Origin: Acidobacteriaceae bacterium
GTDB taxonomy: Bacteria; Acidobacteriota; Terriglobia; Terriglobales; Acidobacteriaceae
Length of the DNA stretch: 17,879 nt
Assembly (NCBI GenBank): GCA_031296355.1
Contig: JARLFX010000182.1
Location: 1 to 17,879, forward strand
Direction: 5' to 3'
Position numbers and translations under genes: made by a program. Each line of letters begins with the position of its first letter. Position 1 is the first letter of the stretch. Positions 1 to 7,600 of this stretch are shown here, piece by piece. The notes beneath the pieces were generated by a model. It ran no database searches and was not told the DNA's origin. It saw only the letters and a list, made by a program, of their open reading frames with translations.

Positions 1-135
1 CCCTATCTCATTCGCCGCGCCGTTGAATGCGCCACAATCACCTACGATCAGATTGTCGCCGGGGCTATGGACAGTGGCGCCATCCGAAAGCCGCGTATTC
101 TCGCAATGGTAGCCGCACCTGCCTTAGCCGGATAG
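1..135 (+). CDS. C-terminal fragment of an unrecognised protein
   Basis: An open frame runs from the first base of the window to a TAG stop at 133-135, giving 44 residues that begin PYLIRRAVECATITYDQIV. Only the end of the protein is visible, with no motif that I recognise. It lies on the same strand as the GDP-fucose synthase gene 435 bases downstream, and by position could be another polysaccharide gene. It does not resemble the C-terminus of GDP-mannose 4,6-dehydratase, the usual partner of fcl. It could also be a chance open frame, because a 45-codon run without a stop is not rare in GC-rich DNA. Confidence 0.4.
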   Translation, partial: PYLIRRAVECATITYDQIVAGAMDSGAIRKPRILAMVAAPALAG

Positions 136-570
136 GGAGATCATATAGACATCGTTTTCGCGTTTAATATTTTTGTCATCATATCGATGATGCTGTTCAT
201 TCCGGAGAGCACCGTATTCGATCATCAGATCCATTGCGGGGCCATGCTAATTTACCTGCTGTCAATGATTCTCGTTTACTCTCGGCACACGAGCGGCCCT
301 GTTTCAGACGAAAAAATGTCGTTTTATGTGTTTCTCCAGCCCATGCGTGTTTTATCCGGTTGGCTTGGATCCTGAGCGGGATTGTCCTCTTCCCGCATCA
401 ATGGCCCTGCTTTTGGCCAATGTACGGTCCTCGTGGCGGGGGCCCTCACTCTCGCGAAAACAAGCCCCTTATGCTCGGGGCAATGATTATAATAACTGTT
501 GTTACGGTGTCGCCGTATCCCTATCATTAATGGTCATATTATTCGCTAAAATACAACTGAAGGTTCGGCT
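136..570. other. Gene-free, relatively AT-rich upstream region of fcl
   Basis: I see no convincing gene here. The short open frames overlap one another, lack good ribosome binding sites and match no family I know. Several stretches are visibly richer in A and T than the flanking genes (for example around 160-190 and 484-560), as expected for promoter DNA. The region most likely carries the promoter of fcl. Confidence 0.5.
488..493 (+). promoter_or_regulatory. Candidate -10 box (TATAAT) upstream of fcl
   Basis: A perfect sigma-70 type TATAAT hexamer lies 77 bases before the fcl start. There is no good TTGACA-like -35 box at 16-18 bases spacing, so the promoter would be weak, activated or simply not real. 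A second, poorer candidate is TAAAAT at 547-552. For translation, GAAGG at 559-563 sits 7 bases before the ATG. Confidence 0.3.
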
Positions 571-1515
<945 letters not shown>

Positions 1516-1678
1516 GGCGATGTTGTCACCGTTGTTGTGTGCGTCGGATCGATGTGCGATCAGCCGTTGGCCGATGACGGCCGTATGTTGTTGATCGCGT
1601 ATCGTCAGCGATGCTGGAAAGCGTGAATAATCCGGCAAGGTCATGGCCCGACCGCGTTATCATTGGATTTGATCGAGA

Positions 1679-3277
1679 ATGAACAAAGGATCGCTGTCGC
1701 GCCCGACCGTCTTAAGTCCTGCCAACCCGAATTCGAGTGACGTGCTGGCGGAGCGGGCGATGGCGTTGCTGGCGCAAGGACAGGCCAGCGCTGCGGCGGA
1801 CACCTTGCGCCGGGCGATCACGGTCCGTCCGGCCTGGGTGGAATGCTTCCACAAGCTTGGTTTGTTGGAATTTCAGTTCGGACGAGTGGGTGAAGCTCTG
1901 TTGCTGCTGCGCCGGGCGGCAATCATTGAACCCAATCGCGCCGGCATTCATGCCGATCTTGGCGTGATTTTGCATCTGGCCGGGTCGTTGCAAGATGGGT
2001 TGTGGCACCAACGGCAGGCCGTCATCCTTGATCCCGTTCCGGCGATGGCTTACCGCAATCTCGCGCGCAGCCTGTTGATTGCCGATCGTCCCGCGGAGGC
2101 GCTGCAAGTGTTGGCCCACGCGGTTCGATTGGATCCGGGTGCGCCCGAAATTCGTAACAACATCGGCAACGCTCTGAAAATGCTCGGTCGATCGGCGGCC
2201 CGCGATCAGTATTGGGCAGCGTTGATACTCCATCCCGCTTTTGCCGAAGCGCACAATAATCTTGGCGCCTTGGAACGGGATCAGGGTGCGGCGGCTGTCG
2301 CCGTGACATTGTGCGACCGGGCCCTGACCGTGATGCCGGACTATGCCGAGGCCCGGCTTAACCGTGGCTTGGCCCGGCTGACCCTGGGCGATCTCAGAGC
2401 GGGATGGGCCGATTATGAAGCCCGGTGGCGGGTTCCGGGTTGGCCTTCGCCACCGCCACCCTTTCATCAGCCGCGTTGGGATGGATTGCCGTTGGCAGGG
2501 CGCACTCTGTTGCTTCAGGCCGAGCAGGGACTAGGGGATACGTTGCAATTCATCCGTTATGCCCCCCGGCTGGCGGCGAGCGATGGACGAATCGCGCTTT
2601 CGGTGCAGGCGCCCCTGATTCCGCTGCTGACGAATTTGCCGGGCTGCGATGTCGTCGTCGATATGGCTGGCGCGTTGCCACCGTTCGACTGCTGGTTGCC
2701 TCTCCTCAGTCTGCCTTTGGTCACAGGGTATGTGCCGGAGCCGGCTCACATTCCCTACCTGACGATCGCTCCCGAACGCACGGCGTTCTGGCGCCGCCGA
2801 TTGGGGCCTGGACCGTCCGTCGGGCTGGTGTGGGCTGGGAACCCAGGCAACCGCAATGATCGTCGCCGCTCCTGCCCGCTGTCGCGGCTGGAACCCCTGC
2901 TGGCCGTCGCGGGTGTGCAATGGGTCTCGGTGCAGAAAGGTGCTGCGGCCGCCGATATTGCAGGTCTGGGGTGGTTGGATCGGATGATCGACCTTGATCC
3001 GGAGATCCGGGACTTTCAGGATACCGGCGCGATCCTGCAGACTTTGGACCTTTTGATCACGGTCGACACGGCAGTGGCGCATCTGGGCGGGGCATTGGGG
3101 CGACCAACCTGGATCATGCTGGGTGATGCCAGTGACTGGCGTTGGCAGCAAGATCGTCGTGATTCGTCCTGGTATCCGACGGCCCGGCTATTCCGGCAGC
3201 CAACCCGGGGAGACTGGGACAGCCTCGTGACAGAATTGGTCGCCGAACTGCGATCGCTTGTAACCGGTTTTCGGTGA
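1679..3277 (+). CDS. TPR-repeat protein fused to a GT9-like glycosyltransferase domain
   Basis: The 532-residue product has two parts. Residues about 20-250 are tandem tetratricopeptide repeats (for example AHNNLGALERDQGAAAVAV and YAEARLNRGLARLTLGDL). Residues about 270-532 resemble the C-terminal region of heptosyltransferase-like (GT-B/GT9) enzymes: EQGLGDTLQFIRYAP (282-296), VGLVWAGNP (381-389), DTAVAHLGGALG (463-474), DWRW (486-489) and SSWYPTARLFRQ (496-507). Such 'TPR-containing glycosyltransferase family' proteins are common in alphaproteobacteria near polysaccharide or flagellin-glycosylation genes; acceptor and donor are usually unknown. There is no signal peptide, so it is probably cytoplasmic. 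The ribosome binding site is weak (GAGA), but an in-frame TGA lies just upstream, so translation cannot begin earlier. It follows fcl after 163 bases and converges with the next gene. Confidence 0.85.
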   Translation: MNKGSLSRPTVLSPANPNSSDVLAERAMALLAQGQASAAADTLRRAITVRPAWVECFHKLGLLEFQFGRVGEALLLLRRAAIIEPNRAGIHADLGVILHLAGSLQDGLWHQRQAVILDPVPAMAYRNLARSLLIADRPAEALQVLAHAVRLDPGAPEIRNNIGNALKMLGRSAARDQYWAALILHPAFAEAHNNLGALERDQGAAAVAVTLCDRALTVMPDYAEARLNRGLARLTLGDLRAGWADYEARWRVPGWPSPPPPFHQPRWDGLPLAGRTLLLQAEQGLGDTLQFIRYAPRLAASDGRIALSVQAPLIPLLTNLPGCDVVVDMAGALPPFDCWLPLLSLPLVTGYVPEPAHIPYLTIAPERTAFWRRRLGPGPSVGLVWAGNPGNRNDRRRSCPLSRLEPLLAVAGVQWVSVQKGAAAADIAGLGWLDRMIDLDPEIRDFQDTGAILQTLDLLITVDTAVAHLGGALGRPTWIMLGDASDWRWQQDRRDSSWYPTARLFRQPTRGDWDSLVTELVAELRSLVTGFR

Positions 3278-3333
3278 AATGGCCGTGCATTTGCTGAATA
3301 AACGAGAGGCCATATGTTCCCAACCGAGAGACG

Positions 3334-3957
3334 TCAGCCCTTCGTTACCGCCGCGACCCGGGTCAGCCATTGATCGCGGAGCACATCGAGGATTGGCAGC
3401 ACCTCGCCCAAATGCCCGACAACGCGTTCGTCACCCGACAATTTGACGGTGCCACCGTCGGCCTCCGCGCCCGCATCGGTGTCCGCTGATGGGCGCAACA
3501 AGACGCGATGCCCAATCCCGGCCTGTCGCGCCGCGGCAATATCGCTAAGTTGATCGCCGATCATCACCGAACCAGCCAAGTCAAGACCAAAATGGGACGT
3601 GGCCTCAAGGATCATGCCTGGGTTTGGTTTCCGCCAGAAGCTGTCACGCAGCCACGGCCCATGACCGGCCGTGGGATGAAACGGGCAAAACAAGGTCGCC
3701 GTAGGTACACCGCCCATGGCCGCGAGACGCGCTGCGATCCAGCGGCTCAGCACCAGGAAATCGGCAACACCGTAATATCCGCGCCCGATACCCGACTGAT
3801 TGGTTACGATTACGATCCGGAAGCCCAGATCTTCGGCGCGGCGCGTCAACTCGAAGATCCCGGGCATGAACGTGAATCCGTCCGAGTTCCCACTATAGCC
3901 GTGGTCGATATTGACGACGCCATCGCGGTCAAGAAACAAGGCGGGGGTAGCGATCAT
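3334..3957 (-). CDS. HAD-IIIA phosphatase, GmhB/HisB-N type
   Basis: The 207-residue product is a HAD-superfamily phosphatase of the histidinol-phosphate / heptose-bisphosphate type. Motif I is FLDRDGVVN (nucleophile D10, acid/base D12), motif II is VTNQSGIGRG (T52), motif III is RKPNPG (K110) and motif IV is IGDQLSD (D135, D139). GmhB removes the 7-phosphate of D-glycero-manno-heptose bisphosphate in making ADP- or GDP-heptose. Here the zinc loop is incomplete: CPFHP (C91, H94) is present, but the later C-x-C before RKP is replaced by S-x-W. I start at the ATG at 3957 because the domain begins at once (MIATPALFLDRDG); the open frame continues upstream into the neighbouring gene but that part is not conserved-looking. 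Substrate may be heptose or another sugar phosphate. Confidence 0.85.
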   Translation of the reverse strand: MIATPALFLDRDGVVNIDHGYSGNSDGFTFMPGIFELTRRAEDLGFRIVIVTNQSGIGRGYYGVADFLVLSRWIAARLAAMGGVPTATLFCPFHPTAGHGPWLRDSFWRKPNPGMILEATSHFGLDLAGSVMIGDQLSDIAAARQAGIGHRVLLRPSADTDAGAEADGGTVKLSGDERVVGHLGEVLPILDVLRDQWLTRVAAVTKG

Positions 3958-4090
3958 CGGCCGGGCGCACCCTTTAATTTGAGCTTCAAACCCAGAGAAC
4001 CACAATTTTTTGTCTGCATCAAAACACCAATCCGCCAAATTTACCACGAACTGACAGGTGCGGAATCCGTCTGCCTGATCGTGACATCCG

Positions 4091-5248
4091 TCATCCCGGT
4101 CGCGCGATCGCGGCGGCACGATCGAGAACAGTCTGCGCGAACCGGTCGGTCCCCTGGGTATCACGCCATCGTTCGGCCGCGGCCAGGGAATGGCGGGCCT
4201 GGAGCGGAAACCCCGCCCGCAACCGGTCGATCGCGCCCAGGATCGCTGGTGCGGTCCAGCCGGTAAAACTCTCATAGCCGCCACCCCATTGGGCCATGAA
4301 ATCAGCAACCCCGGTATTCCCAGGCACCACCGCCGGAATCGCCCAGGCCACGGCCTCGGTCACGATTGCCGAGTGATTGGCAGCGCCCGACGCGGGATCA
4401 TAGGGCGCCATCAGGATGTCGCACGAGTTCAGCAGTTCACGCCAACGGTCGGGCGTCACCGAGCCGGTTTCGACCACGGCGCCAAGGGCCCGCAACCTGG
4501 CGGCTGCGCCGCTTTGCTCGAGATCGGGACCGGAATCATGGACCACGACATCCAGGTCGCGATCTGCGGCACGCAGACCCTGGGTCAGGGCCACCAGATG
4601 GTCGATACCTTTCTCGACCCGCTGATGACCGAGGAATCCGATGCGGCGGCACGCCGTCCGCAAGCGGACTTCTCCATCATAGGGGCAGGGGAACACCATG
4701 ACCGACCGGTCAAGCGCCACCCCGGCGCTGCGCGCCGGCGCCGTATCCTGCGCCGCGAACAGAACCGGTGCGTCGGCCGGCAGTCGACGAACCGCGAACC
4801 GCAACATCACCGAGACCCTGGAGGGACCATCGGCGGTGATGCCACTGTTTGAGCCGAACAACATCACCGTAACCGGCCGTGCGGCCGGTGGCAAGGCCGC
4901 CAGGAAACCGGCGACCGCCAGCAGTTGCCGGCTACAGGTTGAATGCCAGAGCATCACATCGTCGGGTCGTACAGGAAACCGTGCCAAGCTACCCGAGAGC
5001 ATTTCCGCATTCCAGAACCAGTCCTCAAGCCAGTCGCACAACGGGTCGGTCGAATGGCCGGTCGCAGGATGAGTCTCAAAGAACGGTGTCGCCCCCAACG
5101 CGGCCACCAGCGCGGGATCAAGAGCGCGGTGGGCCAACAGATGGGTTTCGACACCGGCGCGGCGGAACGCGGCGACCAGTGCCCGATTGAGGCTGAGATG
5201 ATGACCACCGGCCCAATTGAAGCTGGGATCGCAAATCAAGACGCGCAT
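4091..5248 (-). CDS. GT-B fold glycosyltransferase (GT4-like)
   Basis: The 385-residue product fits a retaining GT-B glycosyltransferase. Near the N-terminus is an acceptor-side glycine loop (WAGGHHLSLNRAL, 12-24). The C-terminal half opens with RRIGFLGHQRVEKGIDHLVAL (202-221), the usual start of the nucleotide-sugar domain, and ends with APYDPASGAANHSAIVTEA (281-299) followed by IPAVVP, corresponding to the donor-binding E-x7-E region of the GT4 group. There is no signal peptide. The ATG at 5248 is preceded by a purine-rich run (AAGGGAAGGGGAAAAGG). It lies upstream of the HAD phosphatase on the same strand with a 133-base gap, so they may share a transcript. It probably adds a sugar to a surface polysaccharide; donor and acceptor cannot be read from the sequence. 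Confidence 0.85.
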   Translation of the reverse strand: MRVLICDPSFNWAGGHHLSLNRALVAAFRRAGVETHLLAHRALDPALVAALGATPFFETHPATGHSTDPLCDWLEDWFWNAEMLSGSLARFPVRPDDVMLWHSTCSRQLLAVAGFLAALPPAARPVTVMLFGSNSGITADGPSRVSVMLRFAVRRLPADAPVLFAAQDTAPARSAGVALDRSVMVFPCPYDGEVRLRTACRRIGFLGHQRVEKGIDHLVALTQGLRAADRDLDVVVHDSGPDLEQSGAAARLRALGAVVETGSVTPDRWRELLNSCDILMAPYDPASGAANHSAIVTEAVAWAIPAVVPGNTGVADFMAQWGGGYESFTGWTAPAILGAIDRLRAGFPLQARHSLAAAERWRDTQGTDRFAQTVLDRAAAIARPG

Positions 5249-5329
5249 ACGCCTTTTCCCCTTCCCTTGACGATCCGCCGGGCCCAGGCCCGCGCTACCA
5301 CGCCCCGGTCTCGCCGGCAGCGTTTAAAG

Positions 5330-5720
5330 CCCCTGACCGCCGGTATCTGCGTGATCGATCCCCATAGCAGCACCGGGGAGCCGATCAGCGCGCGGACATC
5401 AGGGATCCGCTGACGATACCCAGGCGGACGGCATGGGCACGAGCCGAACCATCGAAAGCAAGATCACCGATGAACAGGCTCACGGTAAAGCCAATTCCTG
5501 TCAACAACGCCACCCCGAAAAATTGCGGCGGCGAGACACCATCCGGACGCCGGCCCATGCCCACGGCCGGATCACCAACGCCGACGCTGTCGGCACGCCG
5601 CCCAGTTTTCGGCCACAGAGGCGTGACAAAGGCCTCCACCGATAAGCCCCCTCGATGGGATCCCGGTCTTGGCCAGCGCGAACACCGGCAACCGTGGCAT
5701 GCTCCCCCGATTTATGCCGC
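5330..5720 (-). pseudogene. nhaA: Frameshifted 3' remnant of a Na+/H+ antiporter NhaA gene
   Basis: NhaA is an inner-membrane sodium/proton antiporter of about 390 residues. Only its C-terminal third can be traced here, on the - strand and spread over several frames. In order these are LPVFALAKTGIP (about 5665-5700, compare the conserved lPlFALaNAGv), GRKLGGVPTAS in another frame (compare GKqlGVfgaS), then RRPDGVSPPQFFGVALL followed by TGIGFTVSLFIGDLAF (about 5440-5560, the hallmark last helix region), GIVSGSLMSA, then a shift into LIGSPVLLWG. At least three frame changes are needed, and the first two thirds of the gene are missing upstream of about 5715. It cannot make a working antiporter. 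It marks a decayed region between the polysaccharide genes and the sugar cassette. Confidence 0.85.
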
Positions 5721-5728
5721 GTCCCGGG

Positions 5729-5806
5729 TTATGCCGAGCTCGTCCGATCATTGAGGGTCGCGCAGCGTAATCGTCGGTGCTTTGCATGTCGCGGCACTCG
5801 GCATAA
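5729..5806. repeat. Inverted repeat TTATGCCGAG / CTCGGCATAA
   Basis: TTATGCCGAG at 5729-5738 is repeated as its exact reverse complement at 5797-5806, with 58 bases between. The 8-base core TTATGCCG also occurs directly repeated at 5712-5719. The arms abut the point where the nhaA remnant is broken. This could be the ends or recombination site of a small mobile element, or a large-loop hairpin; I cannot assign it to a known element. Confidence 0.5.
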
Positions 5807-5852
5807 TCCGTGACCCTTGCTTGGCGGCCATCACGGCCGTCAGGAGATGATC

Positions 5853-5921
5853 ATGGACACGACGAATAACGACGCCGCTTTCTGGATCGCCGACCTTATC
5901 AGCGAGCACCTCTGGTGGTGA
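5853..5921 (+). CDS. Possible 22-residue ORF or start of a truncated gene
   Basis: An ATG at 5853 follows AGGAG (5842-5846) by 6 bases, a very good ribosome binding site. The frame encodes 22 residues beginning MDTTNNDAAFWIADLISEHL and stops at TGA. The in-frame ATG at 5847 is too close to the AGGAG to be the start. I do not recognise the peptide. It ends 6 bases before the convergent end of the gntR gene, so it may be the 5' end of a gene cut off by rearrangement rather than a real small protein. Confidence 0.3.
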   Translation: MDTTNNDAAFWIADLISEHLWW

Positions 5922-5927
5922 GTGCGT

Positions 5928-6701
5928 CTACCTGATATCGGCAATTGTGACGTGCGAGGTTACGGACACCATGTCCGGATCGAGTTGGCTGATCAGGTCG
6001 ACTTCGTGAAACAGGCTGTCGATGTGCGCCTGAAACGCGGCGGCGGCGGCGTCTTCGTCCCGGTTTCGCAAGTGATGAAAAATATCGGTGTGCTCCTTGA
6101 GGCTTTCCATGAAGTGGTCGCCTTTCGGAAGTGCATAGCGCCGAATGCGGTCCAACTGACCGGTCGCGCTGTGGATCGTGCGCCAAGCATTCGGGAAACC
6201 GGAACATTCGCAGATCAACCGATGAAAGCTATTGTCGAGAGCGAAGAACTCGTCCAAATCTCTTTTGTCGGCGGCCATTTTCTGCTGGAAAAGCGAAATC
6301 TCGAACTGGCTAACCGCGGCCGGGGCAAAGCGTCGAGCCGCTAGCTGAACAAGACGTTTCTCAAGCGTGTCGCGGGTTACCTGACCATCGAGCACCTCGT
6401 GGACCACGATGAGGTTGACAAAAGTACCCCCACTCGGGCGAACGACGACGAGACTTTCGGCTGCGAGCTGAATGATGGCTTCACGCAACGGCGTTCGTGA
6501 AGTGCCGAGCGCCTCGCAGATTTCCTTTTCAGGAATGGCGGCTCCTGGACGCAACTTCATGGAAATAATCGCTTCGCGAATCAACTCATAGATCTGTCCA
6601 GACTTGGGACGCATGTTGTCGAGCAAATCCCGCGAAAATCCAAATTTCGACCCTTCCGGATTAGTCGTAGAAAGACCTTGCAAAGAAGAGGTCGCTCGCA
6701 T
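5928..6701 (-). CDS. GntR-family transcriptional regulator, FadR subfamily (FCD domain)
   Basis: The 257-residue product has an N-terminal GntR winged helix-turn-helix (about 35-100; AIPEKEICEALGTSRTPLREA is the recognition region) and an all-helical FCD effector domain (about 105-235). The residues that bind metal in this family are in place: D156 and H160 (LDNSFHRLI), H204 and H226 (AFQAHIDSLF). Regulators of this class often respond to sugar acids such as uronates and repress nearby catabolic operons. It is divergent from the sugar cassette and is its only candidate regulator in the window. The 38-bp palindrome at 7389 is its most likely target. The ATG at 6701 has AGGA about 10 bases upstream. 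A promoter may lie at about 6725-6755 (TTACGA, 17 bases, TAATAG), but this is weak. The effector is unknown. Confidence 0.9.
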   Translation of the reverse strand: MRATSSLQGLSTTNPEGSKFGFSRDLLDNMRPKSGQIYELIREAIISMKLRPGAAIPEKEICEALGTSRTPLREAIIQLAAESLVVVRPSGGTFVNLIVVHEVLDGQVTRDTLEKRLVQLAARRFAPAAVSQFEISLFQQKMAADKRDLDEFFALDNSFHRLICECSGFPNAWRTIHSATGQLDRIRRYALPKGDHFMESLKEHTDIFHHLRNRDEDAAAAAFQAHIDSLFHEVDLISQLDPDMVSVTSHVTIADIR

Positions 6702-7003
6702 TTTTAAGAATTCCTGAGATCGGTTTCTATTACTATCATTTTAGTGAATTCGTAACGATCAGTCGAGGCGACCTCGGCCCACAAGCCGCGCGAGGTAAAC
6801 GGTGCCCGCGAATCAGGCCTCTCTCCATTGCACCGCCTTGCCGTCAATGCGTCTTCCCCGACAACCCTCCGAACGACCTTCAGCCAAGGGGCCAGAAGTG
6901 TAAGAATCTGTCCGTAGATGGCGACGGCCTCGGCAGACGATCCTGGGTTCAACGTTTCATAGAATATTGTGGGCATCCGACAGAAGTTTGTCCCATTTCT
7001 GGG
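6702..7003. other. Region between gntR and the transposase fragment, no recognised gene
   Basis: A 116-codon frame on the - strand (6704-7054) fills this stretch and ends two bases before the gntR start, but its composition is unlike a typical protein (many Cys, Arg and His at the start), it has no recognisable motif, and it runs into the opposite-strand transposase fragment. I read the region as the gntR promoter plus leftover DNA from insertion-sequence decay. Confidence 0.4.
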
Positions 7004-7369
7004 GTGGGTAAAACAAACTGCCGGGCGGCTGTGATTATGAGCACAACAATTCACTCTGCGAAGACCCTTCCTTACCCCTGGGATGCTTTTTCCGATGTCG
7101 ATGCGTTTGCCGCAATGCTCGTCGGCGAATTGGCGACGATGAAGATCGTGGGAACACTGTCGTCAAGGCGTGCTCCGAGGGCGGCTCAGGAGGGAGCGCT
7201 GTTGGAGAAGGCGATCCTGTCGATCTGGTGTGTTTGTTTTTGTGGGATGCAATGGCGCGCCGTTGGCAAGCTCTCCGGTCCGCCTTTCACCATGCTGAAC
7301 GCGCTCTTTGCCCGCTGGACCCGCCTTGGCTTGTGGCAACGCCTCTTGAAGCGATTGGCCAAAAAATAG
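7004..7369 (+). pseudogene. Truncated IS5-family transposase (N-terminal part)
   Basis: The frame contains a segment typical of the N-terminal (DUF4096-like) domain of IS5-superfamily transposases: AILSIWCVCFCGMQWRAVG, then GPPFTMLNALFARWTRLGLW and QRLLKRLAKK, ending at TAG. Intact relatives carry on with a tryptophan-containing WR... segment and a DDE catalytic domain. Here the stop falls where that tryptophan codon would be (TAG against TGG) and no catalytic domain follows. No terminal repeats can be identified. The fragment lies between gntR and the promoter palindrome of the operon, so an insertion appears to have separated a regulator from its target genes. Confidence 0.6.
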
Positions 7370-7388
7370 CGGATGGTCGCTGGCTTGC

Positions 7389-7426
7389 TTGACACGACCA
7401 GTATACCGGTATATTGGTCGTGTCAA
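7389..7426 (+). promoter_or_regulatory. 38-bp near-perfect palindrome with TTGACA boxes: likely operator/promoter
   Basis: The left half (TTGACACGACCAGTATACC, 7389-7407) and the right half (7408-7426) are reverse complements except for one pair, 7401/7414. The core is TATACC-GGTATA, flanked by ACCA and TGGT, which resembles GTAT/ATAC-type operators of GntR-family proteins. A consensus TTGACA -35 box sits at 7389-7394 on the + strand and at 7421-7426 on the - strand. On the + strand it pairs with TATATT at 15 bases or TATTGG at 17 bases spacing. A dimer bound here would block a promoter for the mutarotase operon. There is no T tract, so a terminator is unlikely. Confidence 0.6.
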
Positions 7427-7600
7427 TGGGAAACGAGGTGCGCGGGGAAGCTTCAGCATCCCATCGCTGCCCCGCGTTGCGGGAGAGCAGGTTCCGCTAG
7501 AGAGCGTGGATTTGGAGACCGTCGATAGACGAGTCCCGGCTTGCCCGTTTGCGAAGGCCCTGGACCGCAAAGTCCCGGAGATGTTTTGCGAGGAGGAAGA
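7427..7600 (+). promoter_or_regulatory. Leader region of the mutarotase gene with a 7-bp stem
   Basis: This is the presumed 5' untranslated leader. CGCGGGG (7441-7447) can pair with CCCCGCG (7470-7476) across a 22-base loop. A strong AGGAGG (7591-7596) lies 4 bases before the ATG at 7601 and fixes that start over the in-frame ATG at 7541. I see no known riboswitch. Confidence 0.3.

Noticed and set aside
3958..4308. N-terminal extension of the HAD phosphatase frame
   Set aside because: It overlaps the upstream glycosyltransferase gene and has no domain. The HAD motif I begins at residue 6 when the start is at 3957.
6704..7054. 116-codon frame on the - strand just upstream of gntR
   Set aside because: It has no recognisable domain, its composition is odd, and it overlaps the opposite-strand transposase fragment. 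I treat it as non-coding.
7389..7426. Palindrome as a rho-independent terminator
   Set aside because: It has no loop to speak of and no T tract, and it contains consensus -35 boxes, so an operator/promoter role fits better.
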